Positions 16,178 to 23,784 of a DNA stretch of 26,097 bases are shown here, piece after piece. The position numbers were made by a program, and so were the translations under genes. Numbering within the stretch: the stretch's first letter is position 1; each line of letters opens with the position of its first letter. The notes under the pieces were generated by a model that was not told the origin of the DNA, searched no databases, and worked only from the letters and a program-made list of their open reading frames with translations. Origin of the DNA: Ignavibacteriaceae bacterium (GTDB lineage: Bacteria > Bacteroidota > Ignavibacteria > Ignavibacteriales > Ignavibacteriaceae); the NCBI GenBank assembly GCA_023231105.1, contig JALNWB010000038.1, forward strand, positions 1-26,097. The letters run 5' to 3'.

Positions 16178-18829
16178 ATGAGAAATAAATGTCTATTCAC
16201 TCCTTTCAAGAGTTGGTTTGCGGGATTATTTCTTCTTTTTTCATCGATCTTATTTTCGCAAACACCGGGAAAATTATCCGGGCGGGTAATTGATGGAGAA
16301 GGAAATGCGTTAGCTGGAGCAAATGTATTGTTGGATGGAACCTCACAAGGCGCTGCCGCAGATTTAGATGGATACTACTCAATCTTAAACATCCGTGCCG
16401 GCACATACAAAATACACTTCAGGTCCGTTGGGTATCAATCGCGGACAGTTGAAAATGTTAAAATTGATGCAGACCAAACAACCAAACTTAATGCAACACT
16501 CCAATCTCAAGCAGTGCAAACGGAAGAAGTTGTTGTAGTTGCAAAGAAACCTATTGTTGAGGTTAATCAAACAAGCGCCATTTCCACTATAACTAAAGAT
16601 GAAATGGCAAACCTTCCAGTGCAAGGTTTAAGCGAAATTGTTAACCTGCAAGCGGGAGTTGTTGATGGACACTTCCGCGGTGGAAGAATTGGTGAAGTTC
16701 AATACCAGGTAGACGGTGTAACGGTAAACAACCCTTATGATAATTCATCAACGCTTTCTTTAGACCGTTCGGTGCTACAGGAAGTGCAGGTAATCAGCGG
16801 AACTTTTGATGCGAAATATGGACAGGCGATGTCCGGTGTTGTGAATGCTATTCTAAAAAGTGGAAGCGACAAATTTGAGTGGTCGACGGAGTTTTACGGA
16901 GGGGATTATTTCACCACCGATAAAAACCGATATCCGCATAATGATTCATTTACTCCAACTACAATTCAAAATTATCAAATGACATTAAGCGGTCCGACTT
17001 ATTTACCGCAAACAACTTTTTTTATTAGTGGAAGAAGATTTCTAAATAGCGGAGGTCTTTTCGGTGAACGGAGATTTGTTCCAACCGACTCAAGCAATTT
17101 TGAAACCCGTACGTTTAATCCAACGGGAGATGGAAAACTTGTCCCGATGCAGACTTACAAAGAGTGGAGCGGACAAATAAAACTTTCTAACCAATCGCTC
17201 TCCGGTGTTCAAATCTCATATCAAGCAAATTTAAATAAGATTGAAAGAACCAGCTATAACACTTTTTTCATTCTTAATCCGGATGGAATTAAAACCAACA
17301 CAACATATTCTTTGACGCATGGATTTGGTTTAACGCAGACACTATCAGATAACATGTTCTATAAATTAAACCTCCGGCAAAATATTTTTGATTACAAAGA
17401 CATGAAGTACGAAAGCCTTTACGATCCCCGCTATTATCAAGCGGGTGAACCGAAAGGTGATGCCAATTATGAAAATGGAACTTCTGTACAAGGCGTTGAC
17501 CTCGGGAGATTCATTCAAAAAACTAATGCTCTTATTTTGAAAGGCGATTATACCTGGCAAGTTTCTCGTGCCAATATGATTGAACTTGGTATTGAAGGGC
17601 AAACGTCAAGCATTCAATTTGGTCCTCCCGGATTTATCGTTTCTACTTTCGACTCAGTTACCAGTAAACAAATTTTACAGCCAAGAGAAAACTTACCGAG
17701 AACACCGGGAGTGCAAAATTATTTTCCAAAACAGTTTGCTTCATATGCACAAGATAAAGTTGAATGGGGCGATTTAGTTTTGCGCGCCGGTTTCCGTTTT
17801 GAATATTTTGATGCGAACGCTTACGTACCAAGTGATTTTCAAAATCCTGCCAACGCAATTACCGGTGCGCCGAAATCTGTTCCCCAAAAAACTACAAAAA
17901 AATATGCCGTAGCACCTCGCATTGGATTTAGTTTCCCGCTCACCGATGTTTCATCTATTTATTTTTCGTACGGACATTTTTACCAGATGCCGGGTTTAGG
18001 GCTGCTTTACAGCAATGCAGATTATTCTATTCTTGATGAACTGCAAGCTGGATTAGACCGATATGATGTAATGGGAAATCCTGATTTAAATCCTGAAAAA
18101 ACCGTTCAATATGAATTTGGATTTAAGCAGGCAATCGGTAACGCATTTGGATTAGAAATGACTTTTTTCTATAAAGATATTCGCGATTTAATGGGCGTAC
18201 AGTTTATTGAAACTTATGCTGCTGCAAAATATTCCAAATTTACTAACGTAGATTTTGGAAGCGTTTCCGGTTTTACCATTTCGCTTTCTCAAAGAGAAAT
18301 CAGTTATTTAAGCACGACATTAGATTATACGTTTCAATTTGCACAAGGAAACTCAAGCGATCCGAATGAATCTGCCAACCGTGCAGCTTCCGGCAAAGAT
18401 TCGCGTCCGCGAGATATTGCTTTTGGCTGGGATCAAAGACATACATTGAATGCTACGGCAATTTGGTTTGTACCGCAAGACTATTCTATCGGCGCCATTA
18501 TTAAGTACGGAAGCGGTCAGCCTTATACACCGGAAATCGGAACAGGCTTTGGCGCTGATTTAGAAACAAACTCGGGAAGAAAATCAAGTTTTGTTTTAGT
18601 TGATCTTCGTGCAGAAAAATATTTTACTCTCCTTGATGTTGAAATGAGTTTGTTTGCCCGCGTCTTTAATCTCTTAAATACGCATTATGCAAACGGATTT
18701 GTTTTTGCTTCTACCGGAAGTCCGGATTATTCTTTAAATGCCTCACAAAATATTACCAAGTTATTAGATCCGTCGCGCTTCCAGGAACCGCGCCGAATTG
18801 AATTTGGTATTTCTTTGAGGAGTAAATAA
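16178..18829 (+). CDS. TonB-dependent outer-membrane receptor with carboxypeptidase-regulatory-like domain
   Basis: 883 residues. A signal peptide ends S-I-L-F-S-Q. Residues about 30-115 are a CarboxypepD_reg-like/CarbopepD_reg_2 domain (L-S-G-R-V-I-D-G-E-G-N-A-L-A-G-A-N-V). A TonB-box-like E-E-V-V-V-V-A follows. The plug domain at about 125-235 contains Q-V-D-G-V-T-V-N-N-P and S-G-V-V-N-A-I, and the rest is the beta-barrel with many aromatic strands. ACGGAG at 16168-16173 supports the start. It resembles SusC-type importers in domain order but is shorter (typical SusC about 1000 residues), and no SusD homologue is adjacent. It is followed after two bases by its large partner. In context it may import oligosaccharides, although the receptor alone does not show the substrate. 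Confidence 0.92.
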   Translation: MRNKCLFTPFKSWFAGLFLLFSSILFSQTPGKLSGRVIDGEGNALAGANVLLDGTSQGAAADLDGYYSILNIRAGTYKIHFRSVGYQSRTVENVKIDADQTTKLNATLQSQAVQTEEVVVVAKKPIVEVNQTSAISTITKDEMANLPVQGLSEIVNLQAGVVDGHFRGGRIGEVQYQVDGVTVNNPYDNSSTLSLDRSVLQEVQVISGTFDAKYGQAMSGVVNAILKSGSDKFEWSTEFYGGDYFTTDKNRYPHNDSFTPTTIQNYQMTLSGPTYLPQTTFFISGRRFLNSGGLFGERRFVPTDSSNFETRTFNPTGDGKLVPMQTYKEWSGQIKLSNQSLSGVQISYQANLNKIERTSYNTFFILNPDGIKTNTTYSLTHGFGLTQTLSDNMFYKLNLRQNIFDYKDMKYESLYDPRYYQAGEPKGDANYENGTSVQGVDLGRFIQKTNALILKGDYTWQVSRANMIELGIEGQTSSIQFGPPGFIVSTFDSVTSKQILQPRENLPRTPGVQNYFPKQFASYAQDKVEWGDLVLRAGFRFEYFDANAYVPSDFQNPANAITGAPKSVPQKTTKKYAVAPRIGFSFPLTDVSSIYFSYGHFYQMPGLGLLYSNADYSILDELQAGLDRYDVMGNPDLNPEKTVQYEFGFKQAIGNAFGLEMTFFYKDIRDLMGVQFIETYAAAKYSKFTNVDFGSVSGFTISLSQREISYLSTTLDYTFQFAQGNSSDPNESANRAASGKDSRPRDIAFGWDQRHTLNATAIWFVPQDYSIGAIIKYGSGQPYTPEIGTGFGADLETNSGRKSSFVLVDLRAEKYFTLLDVEMSLFARVFNLLNTHYANGFVFASTGSPDYSLNASQNITKLLDPSRFQEPRRIEFGISLRSK

Positions 18830-18831
18830 CG

Positions 18832-21800
18832 ATGAAAACAGTAACACAAAAAGCTTTTTTTTCAATTATGAAAACCACAAAAAATATTTACTCTTTGGGT
18901 ATAGTTCTCTTACTTATTAATTTTCCGTTGTTTGGACAAACACTTCAACTGGTGGTTCCCGACTCACTTCGCGGAAGAGCTGACGCAGAACGCCTAGGAA
19001 CGCACGATGCAAATAATATCCGCACACTTTTTTATAATTACGGGATGGTTGGTGATTATCCTGCTGATCCTTTACGAGTTGACTTAAGTATTTTTCATTC
19101 GGTAGAAGTTCCGAAAGGTTCGGGTGAGAACTACAGCGATGGAACAACTCCGTTTGTTCTTTCAAAAATTACACAACGTTCCGGTTCAACTGCTTACATA
19201 ATGGAAACAGGTTACCGTGAACGGCAGGGAACAAGTCCGGCTCATAATAGAGTAATGAGGTTTGAACCGAGACCAGGCTATTTTCAACCGGATCCTAGTA
19301 TTAATAAAGGTCGATCGGTTGCGATGAGTAACGATTCACGAACATGGCCAGATAAATGGATCGATAAACTTACCGATGCTTTTGATCCAGGTTGGGGCGG
19401 CTCTTGGAACGGTTACTTTGGAAAAAGAACTGATATTGCAGATCAAGAAAGTTTTGTTGTCTATGATGATCAATATTATGACGCTTGGAATTATTACCCT
19501 GACAGCCATGATGATACAAGACGCGGACTTGGACTTCGTGTTGAACAACGCGGTTTCCAATGGGCAAATCCGCAAGCCGGAAATGTTATCTTCTTTCATT
19601 ATGATATTGCAAACGAAGGAACAACCAATTATGATGATAATATCATTTTCGGATTGTACATGGACGCCGGTGTTGGCGGTTCAGGCACGGGCAAAGATGG
19701 TGTTCCCGAATCAGATGATGATAATGCTTACTTTGATAAAACAATCGGTTTGAACTTGGTTTATACCTGGGATAAAAACGGAAACGGAATGATCGGTCCT
19801 ACCGGGTATTTAGGTTATTCTTATATGGAAACTCCGGGAAATGAATTTGATGGCGTGGATAATGATGACGACGGAATTACAGATGAATCAAGAACCAGCG
19901 GACCCGGACAAAAAATCGTTGGGCAACAAGCTATATTAGACTATGTGAAGGCTCATTATGATGTCGCTAAGTTTGAACAATTCTACAACAAGATTGAAAA
20001 TATGCCTGCTTATCGCGCGGGTGTTTGGTTTACCGGTGATGAAGATATGGATTGGGTTGCAGAATTTCATGATACCGGTGAAGACGGTATCTTCGGAACA
20101 AATGATCCGGGTGAAAAAGATGGAATTCCAACAGTAGGTGAAACCAATTTTGATAAAACAGATATTGACGAATCAGATCAAATTGGTTTAACCGGTTTTA
20201 AGATGAATAGAATCAGAGCTGGAAATGATAATCCAAATAAAGAAGTTGATAACATCGTTTTTTTCGATGACGGGAAAGAATGGCCAAAACGGTTATATAA
20301 TATTTTCTCAACGCCTGACAGTGCATTTGATAAAAATTTAATGGTTCTAAATTATAATATCGGTTTCTTGTTTGCTTCCGGTCCGTTCAAACTAAAAGCA
20401 GGTAACACGGAAAGATTTAGTCTTGCACTTGGGTTTGGAGCCAATCTCCGTGAATTAAGAATCACCACCAAGGTTGTTCAGCAAATTTATAAAGCAAATT
20501 ATCAATTTGCCATTCCGCCTCCAACTCCAACGCTCAGCGCATTTGCCGGAGACCATTTTGTTACCTTAACATGGGATAATGCATCGGAAAAAGCTTTTGA
20601 TCCGATAACACTCAATAATGATTTTGAAGGCTACAGAATTTACCGCAGCACCGATCCGGCTTTTCTTGATCCGCAAGTGATTTATACCGGGACGGGAAGT
20701 GGTCCAATGGGCAAAGGCAAATGGTTAAAGCAATTCGATTTAAAAAATGATTTTGAGGGATACTCAAAAACGACAATGGATGGTGTTGCATTCTTTCTTG
20801 GCGAAAATACCGGCTTAACTCATACATATACTGATTCTAATGTTGTAAACGGGCAGCGATATTATTATGGTTTAACCTCTTATGATCGAGGCGTTGATTC
20901 AATTGATATTTATCCTTCGGAAAATTCAATTACCGTCAGCCAAACTTTGCGCGGTGGAACAATCCTTGCAAAAAATGTTGTTGAAGTTTATCCGAATCCG
21001 CCGGTTGCAGGCTATATGCCGGCTTCCGCTTTTGATGTTGTTCACGAACAAGGTTCAGGTTTTGGAACGGCAACAATTCAAATAAAAAATTCAGAACAGG
21101 TTCCAGACGGGCACTCATTTAAAGTCATATTTTTTGCTCCGACTGATAGTGTGAAGGCGCAGAATTATTCTTTAATTGATGTGACGACAAACGATACTTT
21201 GTATGTAAACGGAAATGATTTTAACGGAGAAGGAATCGGGTTGATTGGTAAAGGCATCTTGCCGATTTTATCAACAGTAGATGAAGTGCAATATGACTCA
21301 TCAAAAACCGGATTTACTTCTTCAAGCCAGACCGATTTAACGCTTAGCTACAAATATGGAAGCACTGTCTCAATCAGACAAAAGAGAAAAGCATTTCCGG
21401 AAAATTTCCAAATTATTTTTGATGACAACACAGTAGATACTTCGTTGGCTCAAGTTGGGCTTCCGGCAAAACCGACGAAATTTACGGTTGTCGCAAAAAC
21501 TGATACCGGTGATATGAAGATGAAATTTACATTCAGAGATCTAAATAATAATGGAATGCTTGATTCGACCGGTGAGTATATTAATGTGATGACTTATACG
21601 TACGACAAACCGACCACTCCGAGAGCTACCTGGCGATTTGATGTTCTCGCTCAACCATCGGTTAATAAGACTACGAAAAAAGGTGATGTTTTTAATATGA
21701 TACTGAAAATTCCTTTTTCTCCAAAAGATGTTTTCGTATTCAAAACTTCCGGACAAAAAGTTGATAACTCAAAAGCCGAAAATGATTATAACAAAAAACC

Positions 21801-22104
21801 GTATGTTGTTCCCAATCCGTATGTAGGAGCCGCCAGTTTTGAGCCGCAAAGATTCGCTGTTTCGGGAAGAGGAGAAAGAAAAATTGAATTCCGTAATCTT
21901 CCTGACCTTGCTACCATTCGTATTTTTACGGTAAATGGAGAACTTGTACAAACTTTGCAGCACGGAGGAGATATTACGAAAGGAATTATTTCGTGGGATT
22001 TACGTTCAAAAGATAATTTGGAAGTAGCTCCCGGACTTTACATTTTCCATGTAGCTTCACCACAACTTGCTGATTACATCGGCAAATTTGCAATCATTAA
22101 ATAA
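18832..22104 (+). CDS. Large secreted T9SS-type protein, partner of the TonB receptor
   Basis: 1090 residues, function unknown. The start at 18832 is supported by GAGGAG at 18817-18822, inside the end of the receptor gene; an internal ATG at 18865 would also leave a signal peptide (ending F-G-Q). Residues about 340-355 and 415-440 have aspartate-rich, calcium-binding-like strings (D-N-D-D-D-G, D-T-G-E-D-G). Residues about 563-690 are FN3-like (Y-R-I-Y-R-S, Y-Y-Y-G-L-T-S-Y-D). The end has V-V-P-N-P-Y-V-G, then R-I-F-T-V-N-G-E and a final K-F-A-I-I-K. This looks like a variant T9SS sorting domain. Such proteins recur beside TonB receptors and PorV-like barrels in this lineage. By position it takes the place of a SusD-like surface lipoprotein, but there is no lipobox and no SusD similarity visible. 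Confidence 0.78.
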   Translation: MKTVTQKAFFSIMKTTKNIYSLGIVLLLINFPLFGQTLQLVVPDSLRGRADAERLGTHDANNIRTLFYNYGMVGDYPADPLRVDLSIFHSVEVPKGSGENYSDGTTPFVLSKITQRSGSTAYIMETGYRERQGTSPAHNRVMRFEPRPGYFQPDPSINKGRSVAMSNDSRTWPDKWIDKLTDAFDPGWGGSWNGYFGKRTDIADQESFVVYDDQYYDAWNYYPDSHDDTRRGLGLRVEQRGFQWANPQAGNVIFFHYDIANEGTTNYDDNIIFGLYMDAGVGGSGTGKDGVPESDDDNAYFDKTIGLNLVYTWDKNGNGMIGPTGYLGYSYMETPGNEFDGVDNDDDGITDESRTSGPGQKIVGQQAILDYVKAHYDVAKFEQFYNKIENMPAYRAGVWFTGDEDMDWVAEFHDTGEDGIFGTNDPGEKDGIPTVGETNFDKTDIDESDQIGLTGFKMNRIRAGNDNPNKEVDNIVFFDDGKEWPKRLYNIFSTPDSAFDKNLMVLNYNIGFLFASGPFKLKAGNTERFSLALGFGANLRELRITTKVVQQIYKANYQFAIPPPTPTLSAFAGDHFVTLTWDNASEKAFDPITLNNDFEGYRIYRSTDPAFLDPQVIYTGTGSGPMGKGKWLKQFDLKNDFEGYSKTTMDGVAFFLGENTGLTHTYTDSNVVNGQRYYYGLTSYDRGVDSIDIYPSENSITVSQTLRGGTILAKNVVEVYPNPPVAGYMPASAFDVVHEQGSGFGTATIQIKNSEQVPDGHSFKVIFFAPTDSVKAQNYSLIDVTTNDTLYVNGNDFNGEGIGLIGKGILPILSTVDEVQYDSSKTGFTSSSQTDLTLSYKYGSTVSIRQKRKAFPENFQIIFDDNTVDTSLAQVGLPAKPTKFTVVAKTDTGDMKMKFTFRDLNNNGMLDSTGEYINVMTYTYDKPTTPRATWRFDVLAQPSVNKTTKKGDVFNMILKIPFSPKDVFVFKTSGQKVDNSKAENDYNKKPYVVPNPYVGAASFEPQRFAVSGRGERKIEFRNLPDLATIRIFTVNGELVQTLQHGGDITKGIISWDLRSKDNLEVAPGLYIFHVASPQLADYIGKFAIIK

Positions 22105-22117
22105 CGGCGGTGATAAA

Positions 22118-23134
22118 ATGAAAAAAATTAGTATAACCTTATTTATTACATGTGTTCTTTCAGCGCAAATAATTTTTGCGCAAAGTAAAACGGGAACTAC
22201 AATCGGGCAGTTTTTGAAAATAGAACCAAGCGCTCGAGCTGCAGCAATTGGAAATGCCGGCGCCGCTTTATATGGCGAAGCAGTTTCTTCTTACTATAAC
22301 CCGGCAAGTTTAGGAAGATTAGAACATTCCGATTTTCAATTCACTTACAATAGTTGGCTTGCCGACATAGTTTACAACTATGCAATCGCCGCAGTAAAAA
22401 TCGAAAATATAGGGACATTTTCTTTGCAGGTTACTTCACTCAATTCCGGTGAAATTGATGTTAGAACAGTTGAACAGCCTCTCGGCACGGGCGAAAAATA
22501 CTCCGTTAATAATTTCGCTCTCGGGATCGGTTACGGGCTAATGCTTACCGACCGCGTCTCTATCGGTTTGGAAGTAAATTATTTGCAAGAATCGATTTGG
22601 AACAGTACGCTTGCTGATATTTCATTCAATTTCGGTGTGCAATATCAAGTAGAAAAAGATGGATTAATGTTTGGGGCGAGTGTTGCCAACTTTGGTCCCC
22701 GCGCTAAATATGACGGAAGAGATTTGTATATCGATTTTGATTTTGATCCGAAAAAATACGGCGACAACAATAAACTTCCTGCTGAACTTCGAACTGATTC
22801 ATATTCTCTACCAACACTTTTCCGGGTTGGAATTGCTTATCCGCTTACGATAAACGAATCGAATAAAGTTCTTTTTGCTATTGATGCTACTCACCCAAAT
22901 GATAGCTACGAAAGACTAAATGTCGGCGGAGAGTGGAACTTTCTAAATACGTTTGCCGTACGCGCAGGCTATCGTGATTTATTTTTACCTGATTCCGAAG
23001 GTGGTTTAATGCTGGGCGCCGGCGCCTCTTATGATTTTTCTCCCGGTCTTAATGTTCGCTTCGATTATGCTTGGAGCGATTATGGAAGATTAAATCAAAC
23101 GCATCGTTTTACTGTTGGGATAGGTTTTAATTAA
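22118..23134 (+). CDS. PorV/PorQ-family outer-membrane beta-barrel protein
   Basis: 338 residues from the ATG at 22118, 13 bp after the preceding stop and just behind GGCGGTGA; a start at 22067 would overlap the upstream gene. A signal peptide ends F-A-Q. The mature N-terminus has the family pattern F-L-K-I-E-P-S-A-R-A-A-A-I-G-N-A-G, followed by S-S-Y-Y-N-P-A-S-L-G and alternating amphipathic strands up to a terminal F-T-V-G-I-G-F-N. The family includes PorV, which shuttles T9SS cargo to the surface. Paralogues like this one often sit next to secreted cargo genes, so it may be dedicated to the 1090-residue protein before it. Confidence 0.9.
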   Translation: MKKISITLFITCVLSAQIIFAQSKTGTTIGQFLKIEPSARAAAIGNAGAALYGEAVSSYYNPASLGRLEHSDFQFTYNSWLADIVYNYAIAAVKIENIGTFSLQVTSLNSGEIDVRTVEQPLGTGEKYSVNNFALGIGYGLMLTDRVSIGLEVNYLQESIWNSTLADISFNFGVQYQVEKDGLMFGASVANFGPRAKYDGRDLYIDFDFDPKKYGDNNKLPAELRTDSYSLPTLFRVGIAYPLTINESNKVLFAIDATHPNDSYERLNVGGEWNFLNTFAVRAGYRDLFLPDSEGGLMLGAGASYDFSPGLNVRFDYAWSDYGRLNQTHRFTVGIGFN

Positions 23135-23509
23135 AAAAAATTATTTGTGAAAAGAAGTTTACTTTACTAAATACAATTTGTGTAGTCGTTCTGGTTTTTA
23201 AATTTTAGAAGGAAATAACAAATTTAAATTCCTTCGGACATACTATTGTTTAAAGGGCAAGAACCATAAAACGTTACTGACAGCTTATTAAATCCTCGTT
23301 TATTAATTCCTCAATTTTCTGATCTGAAAAATGCCAGCACTCTACAATGCTTTTGAATAGGCACAATTCGTGCTTCTCTTACCGATAACTTACCAATACC
23401 TACCGTTAGTTTAAAAATACCTACCGTTTACTTGTTAGCTATTGTAACCACACACTATTATAGATAGCTTTGAACTAAAATTTAAGATGACAAATTGAAT
23501 ACTATAAAA
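23135..23509. other. Intergenic region between the PorV-like gene and the small ORF
   Basis: This 375-bp gap contains a GAAGGAA/TTCCTTC inverted repeat at 23208-23235 (14-base loop, no T-run, so a poor terminator) and a short GCAC-AATTC-GTGC hairpin at 23361-23373. A three-copy 21-bp direct repeat at 23381-23431 and an AT-rich -10-like TATTAT at 23456-23461 follow. I see no convincing gene in it. Confidence 0.6.
23381..23431 (+). promoter_or_regulatory. Three direct repeats at 21-bp spacing, LytTR-type regulator site candidate
   Basis: ACCGATAAC (23381), ACCGTTAGT (23402) and ACCGTTTAC (23423) each start exactly 21 bp apart, with 12 bp between 9-mers. The second 9-mer fits the published LytTR half-site pattern [TA][AC][CA]GTTN[AG][TG] fully, the third misses one position, and the first is weaker. 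Two half-sites 12-13 bp apart are the known LytTR arrangement. A -10-like TATTAT (23456-23461) would place the third copy just upstream of -35, as for an activator. Confidence 0.6.
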
Positions 23510-23740
23510 ATGCTGATGAGTTTGTTTACAAAAAGGCACACTGAGTCTGCACCTCTTTTAATTATAAAGAAGGAAACAGATAACGCTAACGTAAAAGAAT
23601 TCAAATCAATTGAGGAAGCAATTGAAGATCTGGAAAATGATCCGAATGTTCCATCGGATAAAATAGAAAAGTTAAAATCTTCTCTGAAAAAGTTGAAGAA
23701 CAAAACTTCAATTACGATCAGGAATGGTGAAATAATATAA
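23510..23740 (+). CDS. Small hypothetical protein
   Basis: 76 residues if it starts at the ATG at 23510; ATG at 23516 or TTG at 23495 are possible, and none has a good Shine-Dalgarno. There is no signal peptide or membrane segment. The middle is rich in acidic and lysine residues and probably helical (S-I-E-E-A-I-E-D-L-E-N-D, then K-L-K-S-S-L-K-K-L-K-N-K), ending T-S-I-T-I-R-N-G-E-I-I. I do not recognise the family. It lies 44 bp before the Ig-repeat gene and behind the repeat-type regulatory site, so the two may be cotranscribed. Codon use looks like real coding sequence, but expression is unproven. Confidence 0.5.
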   Translation: MLMSLFTKRHTESAPLLIIKKETDNANVKEFKSIEEAIEDLENDPNVPSDKIEKLKSSLKKLKNKTSITIRNGEII

Positions 23741-23784
23741 TGAAAATAATTCTCAATAAAATTTATCTAACGAACGAGGTTAAT

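Noticed and set aside
23208..23235. GAAGGAA/TTCCTTC inverted repeat after the PorV-like gene as a terminator.
   Set aside because: The stem has only seven pairs, the loop is 14 bases and no T-run follows.
23274..23378. A 34-codon open stretch on the minus strand that reads like a helical protein tail (W-H-F-S-D-Q-K-I-E-E-L-I-N).
   Set aside because: There is no start codon with a ribosome binding site, stops bound it on both sides and it is too short to match to a family. It could be a gene remnant, but the sequence alone does not support this.
23526..23540. GTTTACA half-site in the small ORF (and similar strings at about 24558 and 20845) as further LacI-type operators.
   Set aside because: Only one half matches in each case and the positions are within coding sequence, so chance is the better explanation.
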